NCBI RefSeq assembly: GCF_002174455.2
Contig: NZ_CP147246.1
Coordinates: 1,577,501 to 1,641,500 of the forward strand
DNA length: 64,000 bases
Source of the DNA: Enterococcus sp. 9D6_DIV0238
GTDB lineage: Bacteria > Bacillota > Bacilli > Lactobacillales > Enterococcaceae
Reading direction: 5' to 3'
In this document: positions 7,032 through 14,946 of the stretch, in pieces
How positions within the stretch are numbered: position 1 is the stretch's first letter
Layout of the letters: each line of letters starts with the position of its first letter
Made by a program: the position numbers and the translations under genes
The notes under the pieces: generated by a model
The model's input: only the letters and a program-made list of their open reading frames with translations
Database searches by the model: none
Told to the model about the DNA's origin: nothing

Positions 7032-9419
7032 TTACTGTACTTCTCTAATATATGTGCCAGGCAGCGCCCCATCATACTCGTTTACAAGAGACAAGGAAGA
7101 ATCGTATTCAACCGGATGTGTTCCGCTGATACTTGGCCCCGTCCATTTCCCAGTATATGGAGAAGTTGTTTTCTCAGGTAATTTTACAGTGTTTTGAAAA
7201 ATAGTATTCGGGCCTAAAACCATTGTATCCAAATTAGTGGTGTATTCGAACATACCAGTCATATTGGTAGCATTTCTAGTATCAAAATTACTTAAATCAA
7301 TCGTTTTCAAGTCTTTCAAGTTATAAAACATGCTGTTCATCAGAGTCACCTTGCTTGTATCAAAATGACGAACATCCAGTTCTTTCAAAGAGGTCAAACC
7401 AGAGAAGATTCCACCCATTTTTGTCACATTACTCGTATTGAATCCTGAGATGTTTAATGTTTCTATCGCATTCTTTTTTGTAATACTATTTTGGAAAGGA
7501 CTCAAAAACATCCCCGTCATATCAGTAACATTACTTGTATCAAATTTACTAACATCCAGTTCTTTCAAGTTATCCAATTCGTAGAACATATAAGCCATGT
7601 CTGTGACATTACTGGTATTAAAATGACTGATGTCCAATTGCTCCAACTTCAGAAGTTTGGCAAACATCGAGTTCATCGATTTAACATTACTCGTATCAAA
7701 ATTACTGATATCAAGAGACGTCATCTGACTTTCCAAATTCTGATGGTTGCTATTTTTACAAGCGAACATATAATCCATTCGCGTTACTTGACTTGTATCA
7801 AAGTTACTTAAGTTTAACTCTTTTAAAGGAGCTGTCCGATGAAACATGTAAGCCATATCTGTGACCTTACTAGTATCAAAATGATTGACCTCCAGTTTGG
7901 AAATACGAATCATTCCTCCAAACATTCCATTCATATTTGTCACCTGACTTGTATCAAATCCAGCCAAATTCAAATTTGTCAAAGAGGTCATATCCTGAAA
8001 CATATGATTCATATCTGTCACCTGACTTGTATCAAAGAATGAAAGATCTAAATCAGTGATCTTGTTAAGTGTTGAAAACATTCCGCTCATGTTTGTCACA
8101 TTACTAGTATTAAAATCACCCAGTTCTAGATGTGTGATTGAACGAGAAGAATTAAACATTCTTTCCATCGATTGAACATTTCGCGTGTCCCAATTGCTAA
8201 GATCTAACTCTGGAACACTGACAAAGCTAAACATATAAGCCATATTTTCAACACTAGACACATCAAGATAATCTAGACCTTCAAACGTCTCTAAACGATC
8301 TAGCCCATAAAATAGATAAGAGGATTCTCTATCTGCTTCAACAGCATCTGTAAAGATAAGTTTCTTGATTTCAGTGATACGATTACTTGAACCAATTTCT
8401 CTGGAAATATTAAATTCTTGATTCGTCGCTGGGAATGTACCTCCCTCAAAAGTAACAGATTGCTCTTCCTCATCCCACGACCATTTAACATCCCCAAAAT
8501 AACCTAAGATCTTAACAGGGAATCGGCCAAGTTCCTGACCGTCTTCATCCAATACTGCAATCACCACTGTATCATTTGGATTTGTAATATTTCTTTCAGT
8601 ATTAACAGAAAATTGCCCGTCGTTGGTGAGCGCTGCCTTACCATAACGCTTTCTGTTGACATACAATTGAACTTGTTTAGCTTTTGGATAAGAACTATCT
8701 TCAGACACATACCCAACTATGTTATTGTCTTGACCTAAAATAAAATCAGTAATCTCAGCCTCCAGATATAATGGGTTCACGGGTACAGTTACTCGAACCA
8801 ACTCTTTCCCACTATTTGAACCAACAACTTCAACGATGTCCTCTGTTTCAATGATTTCGCCTACTTCCACAGGGATTTCAAAAGTATCGTCTGCATTTAC
8901 TGCAACCGAGCGAATCAGTTCATCGTTCACAAGAAGACTGACAACCCCAACCTGACTATCTGCACTACCCTTTATTTCCTTATCAAAGAGCGTAAAATAA
9001 TCAACGTAAAAATTGATCTTCGACTGCTCGATCGAAACAATTTGTCGGTCAAGTTCAACGTTTTTTCTATCTAATCCAACAACCTCTACTTTGTCACTCA
9101 TTTTAGTGATCGCATCACCAGCTTCAATATCAAAGGTGCCATCTGAATAAACCGCGCCATTTCTGATCATTTGATCATTGACATATAGAACCACTTTCTT
9201 GATAGAACTATCTATGATCCCCGTCACATAGTCATCCAGCCCTAGTCTAAACGAATCTGGCTTCACTAATGATGACTCCTGCATACTCAGTTCAGCAGGT
9301 ACTTGCAAATATGAAACGTTTTCATTTTTAGCAGAAGCACTACCTGGAATGAATAATGTACATGCAACAAACAACAAACCTACAAGACAAAAATACTTAC
9401 TCATTTTTTTCATAAACAT
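7032..9419 (-). CDS. BspA-type leucine-rich-repeat surface protein with Ig-like N-terminal domains
   Basis: A secreted protein of 795 residues. The signal peptide (FCLVGLLFVACTLF, cleavage near GSASA) is followed by about three consecutive beta-rich Ig-like units (roughly residues 35-310) that each contain a VxLYVND or LLVND strand. Residues from about 370 to 740 hold some fifteen 23-25-residue BspA repeats of the form LDLSNFDTSNVTDMxxMF. A TSPYTGKW segment near the end is typical of the family. ATG 9419 is chosen over the upstream 9434 because GGGAG sits just before it. The protein ends at YIREVQ with no LPXTG, WxL or LysM anchor that I can see. The role is probably adhesion; the ligand is unknown. 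Confidence 0.88.
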   Translation of the reverse strand: MFMKKMSKYFCLVGLLFVACTLFIPGSASAKNENVSYLQVPAELSMQESSLVKPDSFRLGLDDYVTGIIDSSIKKVVLYVNDQMIRNGAVYSDGTFDIEAGDAITKMSDKVEVVGLDRKNVELDRQIVSIEQSKINFYVDYFTLFDKEIKGSADSQVGVVSLLVNDELIRSVAVNADDTFEIPVEVGEIIETEDIVEVVGSNSGKELVRVTVPVNPLYLEAEITDFILGQDNNIVGYVSEDSSYPKAKQVQLYVNRKRYGKAALTNDGQFSVNTERNITNPNDTVVIAVLDEDGQELGRFPVKILGYFGDVKWSWDEEEQSVTFEGGTFPATNQEFNISREIGSSNRITEIKKLIFTDAVEADRESSYLFYGLDRLETFEGLDYLDVSSVENMAYMFSFVSVPELDLSNWDTRNVQSMERMFNSSRSITHLELGDFNTSNVTNMSGMFSTLNKITDLDLSFFDTSQVTDMNHMFQDMTSLTNLNLAGFDTSQVTNMNGMFGGMIRISKLEVNHFDTSKVTDMAYMFHRTAPLKELNLSNFDTSQVTRMDYMFACKNSNHQNLESQMTSLDISNFDTSNVKSMNSMFAKLLKLEQLDISHFNTSNVTDMAYMFYELDNLKELDVSKFDTSNVTDMTGMFLSPFQNSITKKNAIETLNISGFNTSNVTKMGGIFSGLTSLKELDVRHFDTSKVTLMNSMFYNLKDLKTIDLSNFDTRNATNMTGMFEYTTNLDTMVLGPNTIFQNTVKLPEKTTSPYTGKWTGPSISGTHPVEYDSSLSLVNEYDGALPGTYIREVQ

Positions 9420-9565
9420 ACCAACTCCCAACATAATATAATCTAATTATATCATAAAGAAATCGTCTTAAAATATATCTTTAAATTATTTTTATATAAA
9501 TATAATATATATACTATCGATCGTTCTACATTTATGATCAATTTGTCGCTTACTTAATCGAAAAT

Positions 9566-9832
9566 AAAAAACAAGCCAGTAAACGAAAAGACATTCCTTC
9601 TCTTACTGAACTTGCTCTTTTATTACCGCTTTTGCCCCAACAAAATACCGTAGCACATATCATGCCCTGAAGTATGACCAATTTCTAACAGCCGATCGAT
9701 TTTTTCTTCCAATCGATTCGGTCGTTCATTTCATTCCAAATCTTTCCAGATCTTTCCAGATATCATCAACAGATGCATAAAAATAGTTCTCACTACTACT
9801 TGTTGTATCTCTTATATGTGCATTGATCTATC
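9566..9832 (-). pseudogene. Decayed duplicate of the 3' end of allH (DUF2877)
   Basis: These bases repeat 13798-14080, which covers the last ~80 codons of the intact allH gene plus about 40 bases beyond its stop. The first ~125 bases are nearly identical, after which similarity falls. A five-C run in the intact gene is four C here, shifting the reading frame inside the C-terminal segment. There is no start codon or full domain. It lies on the far side of the TslA-like cassette from the intact gene, so the cassette is bracketed by a direct repeat of allH 3' sequence. It is read as a footprint of insertion or duplication. Confidence 0.85.
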
Positions 9833-9850
9833 TGTAGTCATTTTTTTACT

Positions 9851-10129
9851 TTAATCTATTGTTATATTATTCAATTTTTGGGAAGTATTTTCAAATGTAG
9901 ATTTGGCTTTCGTCACCCAAGCTCCTTTAGCAGAGGATTGGAAGTTTGACATATAGCTGGTGCTACTACTTTTTAAGCGTTCCATTCGTGATTGTCCCAT
10001 ACTTTTAACAATTTCTTTTCTTGTGTTTGCTGTTTGAACACTGGGTGGTGCAACAAATACACTGATCATCGTTTTCTCCATTTGCTTTTTTAATCTTTCC
10101 AACTCCAGTTTCAATTTTTCATTGCTCAT
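9851..10129 (-). CDS. Small helical partner protein of the TslA-like toxin (TlaA-like)
   Basis: A 92-residue, almost wholly helical protein with no signal peptide. It has a charged coiled N-terminal helix (EKLKLELERLKKQMEKT), a mid segment of Ser/Lys and a C-terminal helix with the aromatic patch GAWVTKAKSTFEN. The upstream ATG (10135) overlaps the ribosome site AGAGGAA, so ATG 10129 is chosen. It overlaps the end of the preceding 124-residue gene and is the last gene of the cassette. In known TslA systems two small helical proteins bind the toxin's C-terminal helical domain to make the T7SS targeting complex. Position, size and predicted structure suggest this is one of them. Confidence 0.6.
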   Translation of the reverse strand: MSNEKLKLELERLKKQMEKTMISVFVAPPSVQTANTRKEIVKSMGQSRMERLKSSSTSYMSNFQSSAKGAWVTKAKSTFENTSQKLNNITID

Positions 10130-10493
10130 AGTCATTTCCTCTCTCTTTTTCTTTTAAAAGGGTGAGTTCATCTTCAATTTTTCGGCTTTCTTTTCGATGA
10201 TTCAACTTATTTTCTTCCTGCTCATATTCCAGTTCTTTTATGGTTTGATTTACGATCATGTCCCCATCTTCTTTACATTGCTCCAATAAATTGTAGACAG
10301 CACTCATATTTATGGATTCACTGAAATTTGCTTGTTGATAATGATAACGATAATTTTCTAATACGCTTTCTAATGATCGAGCAAATTGTTGCTTTTCATA
10401 AAAAGCTTCTTCTATTTCATCTTCTATCATTCGTTGGGTCGTTTCGTACTCTGATTCCAACGTTTCTAACTTCTGTATGTATGTTTTTTCCAC
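10119..10493 (-). CDS. Small coiled-coil partner protein (DUF3958/TlaA-like)
   Basis: A 124-residue, strongly charged coiled-coil protein (ETLESEYETTQRMIEDEIEE and EEENKLNHRKESRKIEDEL-type heptads) without a signal peptide or membrane segment. It starts at GTG 10493 with AGGAGGTCG upstream, four bases after the toxin stop codon. It overlaps the next small gene by 11 bases, so translational coupling is likely. It resembles DUF3958/Lap2-type helical partners found next to LXG and TslA-type T7SS effectors. The family call is from memory of the architecture, not a search. Confidence 0.6.
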   Translation of the reverse strand: MEKTYIQKLETLESEYETTQRMIEDEIEEAFYEKQQFARSLESVLENYRYHYQQANFSESINMSAVYNLLEQCKEDGDMIVNQTIKELEYEQEENKLNHRKESRKIEDELTLLKEKERGNDYEQ

Positions 10494-10496
10494 GAA

Positions 10497-11765
10497 TTAG
10501 CGACCTCCTATTTGCTGGGCTAGTTTTTGGTCTGTTTCTAGCTGTTGACTGATCGCTGTCTTTATTTGTCCGATAAATTCTTGGTACTCTTGTTGTAAGG
10601 AAGATAATTCTGATACTTTTTGTTCATACTCCTGTTTTGGTTCAGTTCGTATAAAGGTTTCTGTCGACCCACCAGCATTTAGCGCACCTAGTACTTCTCC
10701 TTGAGATAATGTCGTCCCCACAGAATCACCTGTTTTTAGGGTATCTGTCCATAGCTCGTCTGCATCATTTCCTGCTTCTTTGTACATTTTTTTGATATCA
10801 CTAATTTCAATTTGAAGTGTCTCATTCATCCCTTGCGTTAGAATCAAGGCTTCTGAAGCATCCAAATAAATCTCCTCTGAAGCAGATAGTCCACCTCCGC
10901 TTTTCAGTAATTTTAGGCGTAAATTTACGAGATCATTTAATTTTTTACTGGTATTATCGTGTACTTTTTTTACAGCAAGAGCAACTTTATTGATATCTGG
11001 CGTATGCTCACGAATAAATTCTTGTTCTTTTTTAGTTAAAAAGCCAGTCACATCATGTGCTTTGCCATTTTTCATGACATAGATTTTTCCTGGGTAAAGG
11101 CTAGTATTCCCAATACCTGCTGCCAAATTCAAGGGGTCCTTTTCTGAGACAAAATAAATTAAATTTCCGTCGTAGAGCTTTATCATGTTTTTCAGTTCAT
11201 TGACATTAGCTATATTATTGGGCGTTGGTATACGCAGTAGACTATTCATTAGGGGTGCAGCGTTATATAGAACAATATTCGGCACACCATGTGACATCCC
11301 TATGATTGCACCATTTCGCCCTCCTAATGAATGTCCTGTCACCGTATCTACTTCATAGCCTTTACTCTTTAGACCATTCATAAAATCATTGCTTGCATTA
11401 AAATAAGACGAGGTTGGACTATTGGCTGTAGTCGCAATATTGCCCCACTGTCCGACATCTTTTAACCCTTCTAGTTTGCCATTATCCCAGTTTGTTCCAG
11501 CAAAACCAACGATGACTTTGCCAGTGTTGTTATCTAAAAAAGCGGCTCCGCTTGAGCTGGTTTTAGGATCGTAGAATGAATCCACATAGGTTAAATTAGA
11601 CGGAAATTTATCCTTTTTTTGTAAATTTTCAATTTGCTTACTAATCTTTTTTGATGAAACATCATGAACTAATGCGTTCTCCACTTCATAAGAAATAGTT
11701 GATACAGCACTTGTTGCTTCACTATTTTTACCAAGTCCTTTATCTTGAATTTCATAATTACTCAT
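10497..11765 (-). CDS. tslA: TslA-like type VII-secreted lipase toxin (N-terminal lipase, C-terminal helical targeting domain)
   Basis: A 422-residue protein without a signal peptide. Residues ~55-245 form an alpha/beta-hydrolase of the class-3 lipase type: VIVGFAGTNW, the nucleophile elbow TGHSLGG with Ser146, and likely triad partners Asp210 (SEKDPLN) and His237 (KAHDVT). Residues ~255-422 are almost entirely helical. They begin with a junction motif LRLKLLKSGGGLSASEEIYLD and end in QKLAQQIGG. The order lipase-then-helical is the reverse of LXG toxins. It matches TslA, a phospholipase A secreted by the T7SS with two TlaA partners and neutralised by the lipoprotein TilA. The gene overlaps an immunity-type lipoprotein gene by 8 bases and is followed by two small helical proteins. 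Start: AGGAGGATG precedes ATG 11765. Confidence 0.82.
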   Translation of the reverse strand: MSNYEIQDKGLGKNSEATSAVSTISYEVENALVHDVSSKKISKQIENLQKKDKFPSNLTYVDSFYDPKTSSSGAAFLDNNTGKVIVGFAGTNWDNGKLEGLKDVGQWGNIATTANSPTSSYFNASNDFMNGLKSKGYEVDTVTGHSLGGRNGAIIGMSHGVPNIVLYNAAPLMNSLLRIPTPNNIANVNELKNMIKLYDGNLIYFVSEKDPLNLAAGIGNTSLYPGKIYVMKNGKAHDVTGFLTKKEQEFIREHTPDINKVALAVKKVHDNTSKKLNDLVNLRLKLLKSGGGLSASEEIYLDASEALILTQGMNETLQIEISDIKKMYKEAGNDADELWTDTLKTGDSVGTTLSQGEVLGALNAGGSTETFIRTEPKQEYEQKVSELSSLQQEYQEFIGQIKTAISQQLETDQKLAQQIGGR

Positions 11766-12519
11766 TTATAACATCCTCCTGTGATAAAGGCTGAAAATCG
11801 ATAGAATCATCAAAAAAAACATCTATTTTTTTATCAAATGTGAATTCTAATTCCTTATAGCCTACAGAACTACCCTGCAAGTCCCCTCTTCCTTTTAATA
11901 ACAAGATAGGTGCTTCCTCTGTTGGAATATCATATCGTTCTCTTAATGCTTTAACGTTCTGATCCTCATTCGTTAACTGATATTCTAGTTCATACATTGG
12001 AACTTCTGGATTATACATTTTTCTGATATTTTCATATGAATCTAACTTCTTGAAATTCCCGTATTGAACAAAAAATTGAAAATTCATAATCTTTTCTTTT
12101 AGCTTAGTATCACTTATATCTTCTAATAATCGAAACCCTTCATTATCATAAATGACAGGGTATCTCTTTTCACCTTTAGGTTTGCTTAAATCATTCCAAT
12201 ATGTTGTTGTATAATAGTATCCTTTGGCTTTTCTGTTATTTCTATTCATACGCAACAACATACCTTCAGTGGCTAACCCTGAATCTTCTGATGTACTGAT
12301 AGACATACTAGAATGTAAAAGCCAAACTCCTTTATCATTCTCATCAAACTCACCATCTCGGTAACCTTCCATATCATAAAAATCTTCTAAATTAGGTGTT
12401 GGATACATTGCCAGTACTTTATCAAAACTTTGTTCGATTTCTGCTTTATTTTTTGTTTGGCACCCAGTTATTCCACTCATAATAATGAGTCCTCCTATAA
12501 ACAAATATAATTTTTTCAT
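11758..12519 (-). CDS. Lpl/DUF576-type tandem lipoprotein, probable TilA-like immunity protein (copy 1)
   Basis: A 253-residue lipoprotein. The signal peptide ends in the lipobox ITGC (MSGITGCQTK). The mature part carries the staphylococcal tandem-lipoprotein signature NLEDFYDMEGYRDGEFDEND, then FFVQYGNFKKL and RYDIPTEEAPILLLKG. The frame continues upstream to 12648, but GGAAGG precedes ATG 12519 and the lipobox begins there. The stop codon overlaps the start of the tslA-like gene in ATGAGTAAT, so lipoprotein and toxin are translationally coupled. A membrane-anchored antitoxin against an extracellular lipase is the expected role. Very similar in sequence to the copy at 12929-13690. Confidence 0.82.
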   Translation of the reverse strand: MKKLYLFIGGLIIMSGITGCQTKNKAEIEQSFDKVLAMYPTPNLEDFYDMEGYRDGEFDENDKGVWLLHSSMSISTSEDSGLATEGMLLRMNRNNRKAKGYYYTTTYWNDLSKPKGEKRYPVIYDNEGFRLLEDISDTKLKEKIMNFQFFVQYGNFKKLDSYENIRKMYNPEVPMYELEYQLTNEDQNVKALRERYDIPTEEAPILLLKGRGDLQGSSVGYKELEFTFDKKIDVFFDDSIDFQPLSQEDVINE

Positions 12520-12654
12520 GATTGAATTTCCTTCCGTAAAGGATAAAATAAACATTTCATTTATTAGTTTAACATACAAATAGAACACTTGGAATACAAC
12601 TTTTGCTTCTTTAAACGAGAGCAATACTGCCTCACTGTTCGACATCATTCAACC

Positions 12655-12936
12655 CTACCATTTTGTTCCAGCAAAACCAACGATGACTTTGCCAGTGTTG
12701 TTATCTAAGAAGGCGGCGCCACTTGAACTGGTTTTAGGACCGTAGAATGCGTCAATGAATTGAAGATTGGAAGGGAATTTATTGTTGCCTTGTAAAGTTT
12801 CTAATTGTTTATTTATATCTCTGGCGGATGTCTTATTTATCAAGGCATTTTCAATTTCATAAGAGATTGTAGACACTGCACTGGTAGCCTCACTGTCCTT
12901 ATTGATCCCTTTATCTTTAATTTCATAATTACTCAT
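12655..12936 (-). pseudogene. Truncated second TslA-like toxin (N-terminal 93 residues only)
   Basis: The ORF repeats the first ~93 residues of the complete toxin at 10497-11765 with clear similarity (MSNYEIKDKG versus MSNYEIQDKG; VIVGFAGTKW versus VIVGFAGTNW). It then stops right after that tryptophan, before the GHSLGG nucleophile. It has a good ribosome site (GGAGG) and the same 8-base overlap with the preceding lipoprotein gene. The fragment cannot be catalytically active. It looks like the remnant of a lipoprotein-toxin duplication in which the rest of the older toxin was replaced. Confidence 0.8.
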
Positions 12937-13690
12937 CGCTTATCTCCTCCATTGATGAAGGTTGGAAATCAATAAAATCAGAAAAATAGATACTCAACTC
13001 TTTATCAAATCTAAACTCTAATTGCTTGTATCCCACTACACTTCCATTTAAATTTCCTAGTCCCTTTAGGAACAGTATAGGAGCTTTATCCGTTGGTATA
13101 TCATATCTTTCTCTTAATGTTTTAACATTCTTATCCTCATTTGTTAACTGATACTCTAACTCGTACATTGGAACTTCTGGATTGTACATTTTTCTGATAT
13201 TCTTATATGTGGTCAACTTATTAAAGTTTCCATACTGAACAAAAAATTGGAATTGTTCTATTTTTTCTTTAAGCTTTTTATCTTCCGTTTCTTCTTTTAA
13301 TTGAAAACCTTTTTCACTATAGACTATCGGATATTTTATGGTTTTACTCTTTTCCCCAAGAATATTCGGCGTAATAGAAACATAATAATATCCATTTATT
13401 TCTTGTGTATTTCTATTAATCCTAATTCGCATTCCTTCCGTATTAAGATTCCCATCTTTTGATTCACTTTGCGACATATCTGAGTTTAATACCCAAACTC
13501 CTTTATCATTCTCATCAAACTCACCATCTCGGTAACCTTCCATATCATAAAAATCTTCTAAATTAGGCGTTGGATACATTGCCAGTACTTTATCAAAACT
13601 TCGTTCGATTTCTGCTTTATCTTTGGTCTCACATCCAGTTAATCCACTCATAATAATGAGGCCTCCTATAAACAAATATATTTTTCCCAC
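12929..13690 (-). CDS. Lpl/DUF576-type tandem lipoprotein, probable TilA-like immunity protein (copy 2)
   Basis: A 253-residue lipoprotein starting at GTG 13690 (AAAGG about 9 bases upstream). It has the lipobox LTGC and the same mature signature NLEDFYDMEGYRDGEF as copy 1. It differs most in the central region after FDENDKGVW, which may reflect specificity. It is the first gene of the cassette and overlaps the truncated toxin. Retaining a second immunity gene beside a dead toxin fragment resembles orphan-immunity arrays that protect against toxins of related strains. Confidence 0.82.
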   Translation of the reverse strand: MGKIYLFIGGLIIMSGLTGCETKDKAEIERSFDKVLAMYPTPNLEDFYDMEGYRDGEFDENDKGVWVLNSDMSQSESKDGNLNTEGMRIRINRNTQEINGYYYVSITPNILGEKSKTIKYPIVYSEKGFQLKEETEDKKLKEKIEQFQFFVQYGNFNKLTTYKNIRKMYNPEVPMYELEYQLTNEDKNVKTLRERYDIPTDKAPILFLKGLGNLNGSVVGYKQLEFRFDKELSIYFSDFIDFQPSSMEEISDE

Positions 13691-13839
13691 GTTTTATTTT
13701 CCTTTCATAAAGGATAAAATAGCAACTCTATATATTAGTTTACCATACAACCAGCTTACTTAGAATATAGCTAGACTATCTTCTACTATGTCTCGCCAAA
13801 TAATAAAACAAGCCAGTAAACGAGAAGACATTCCTTCTC

Positions 13840-14667
13840 TTACTGAACTTGCTCTTTTATTACTGCTTTTGCCCCCAACAAAATACCGTAGCACATATCA
13901 TGCCCTGAAGTATGACCAACTTCTAACAGTCGGTCGATTTTTGCTGCCAATTGCTCCATTGATTCGTTTCTATCTAATGCTCTCCAGACATCCATCACGA
14001 CTGAGCTCACATAGTTATCAAGCAATGCGTAAAAATAGTTTTCACTAATGCTCGTTGTAGCTTTTATATGCCTCTTTATCTGCTCTGCAACTATCGAAGC
14101 ATCAGGGTGTTTATAAGTTTTCAGCATAAATAAATACCCTAATAAAATATCATCTCCACTAGGCGTCAAGCCTTTGCCTCGTCCAATCAAATAGGTGACG
14201 ATCTGCACCCAATCTGCTACTTGATTGGACGCTAGTCGTGAAAAATAGCCTACTTCTTTGACGCCTATCGACAAGCCAATAGTTGCCTCTAGATTTCTTA
14301 TTTCAAGTAGTTCCTGCAACTTTTGAAGTTCCTCGATCTGGTAAGAAATCGGCTGAATTTTCAACTCTACTTGATTATATGGTGCCAACTGAATCGTTTG
14401 AATCCCATACTTGCTGTATACAGTCAACGAATCACGCGTCAATTTGACTAGATTTCCTTGTTGACAATACGGTTGAAGCTGGTCAAAATTAGTCGTCGAT
14501 AATTTCAAGCCAAAGCTGGATAAAAAATTTTCCGTCGCTGTGACATTGATCAAACGATCATTTACAGCTATATTGAATGAACGGTCAAAAACACTATGGA
14601 TCTTGCCCATTTTTCCAAATACATTCAATGTAGCTAAATATGTACTGATACTTGTTTGTTCTTGCAT
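13840..14667 (-). CDS. allH: DUF2877 protein, AllH-like subunit of a carbamoyltransferase
   Basis: A 275-residue cytoplasmic protein of the DUF2877 family. The signature stretches are LIGRGKGLTPSGDDILLGYL (about 160-180) and GHTSGHDMCYGILLGAK near the C-terminus. In E. coli the DUF2877 protein YlbF (AllH) works with FdrA and YlbE as oxamate transcarbamylase, and both other parts are encoded in this window as one fused protein at 18527-21535. The start is ATG 14667, preceded by GAAGGTGA. A copy of an interspersed repeat separates it from the rest of the operon. Its 3' end is duplicated at 9566-9832. Confidence 0.82.
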   Translation of the reverse strand: MQEQTSISTYLATLNVFGKMGKIHSVFDRSFNIAVNDRLINVTATENFLSSFGLKLSTTNFDQLQPYCQQGNLVKLTRDSLTVYSKYGIQTIQLAPYNQVELKIQPISYQIEELQKLQELLEIRNLEATIGLSIGVKEVGYFSRLASNQVADWVQIVTYLIGRGKGLTPSGDDILLGYLFMLKTYKHPDASIVAEQIKRHIKATTSISENYFYALLDNYVSSVVMDVWRALDRNESMEQLAAKIDRLLEVGHTSGHDMCYGILLGAKAVIKEQVQ

Positions 14668-14710
14668 TTACTTCACCTTCTTTAAAAAAAAAGAAAGAGT
14701 GAGCCTAGAA

Positions 14711-14930
14711 GCTGAGACAAAAGTGTTTAGCTCCGAGAACCGAGTAGGTACTGTGCAACATCAACTTATTCTTCGTTGTGTTTTACAGCAATAAGAAGGA
14801 ATTCACGAAAATTGTTCTACAAATTTTTGTGAATTCCAGCTTATTTCCGAGGGAGCTACTTTTTTCTCGCCGTTGATTCGGGTTTAGAGAGCGAAACAAA
14901 ACTGATTTTTAGTTTTGTCTTACTCCTAGC
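14711..14930 (+). repeat. Interspersed hairpin repeat, copy 1
   Basis: The left end GCTGAGACAAAAGTGTTTAG is the reverse complement of the right ends of the copies at 34679-34790 and 40731-40855. The middle holds an inverted repeat around GGAATTCAC/GTGAATTCC that also occurs in the 40.7 kb copy. The right end TTTAGAGAGCGAAACAAAACT matches the hairpin end of the 34.7 kb copy. It fills the gap between the amidohydrolase and allH genes. No ORF is evident. It could serve as a terminator or mRNA-processing element. Confidence 0.75.
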
Positions 14931-14946
14931 CTCTTTCTTTCAACTA

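Noticed and set aside
7491..8042. Plus-strand ORFs of 106 and 67 residues across the BspA-like gene
   Set aside because: They mirror the regular repeat of the minus-strand BspA gene and have no ribosome site or family resemblance; shadows of repetitive coding DNA.
10328..10552. Plus-strand ORF over the toxin/partner junction
   Set aside because: It lies opposite well-supported genes and lacks a ribosome site.
12520..12648. N-terminal extension of lipoprotein copy 1 to 12648
   Set aside because: A good ribosome site and signal peptide start at 12519; the upstream in-frame part has no lipobox or similarity to copy 2.
12301..13650. Direct repeats as a possible insertion sequence
   Set aside because: The repeated DNA is coding sequence of the two lipoproteins and toxin starts; there are no terminal inverted repeats or transposase.
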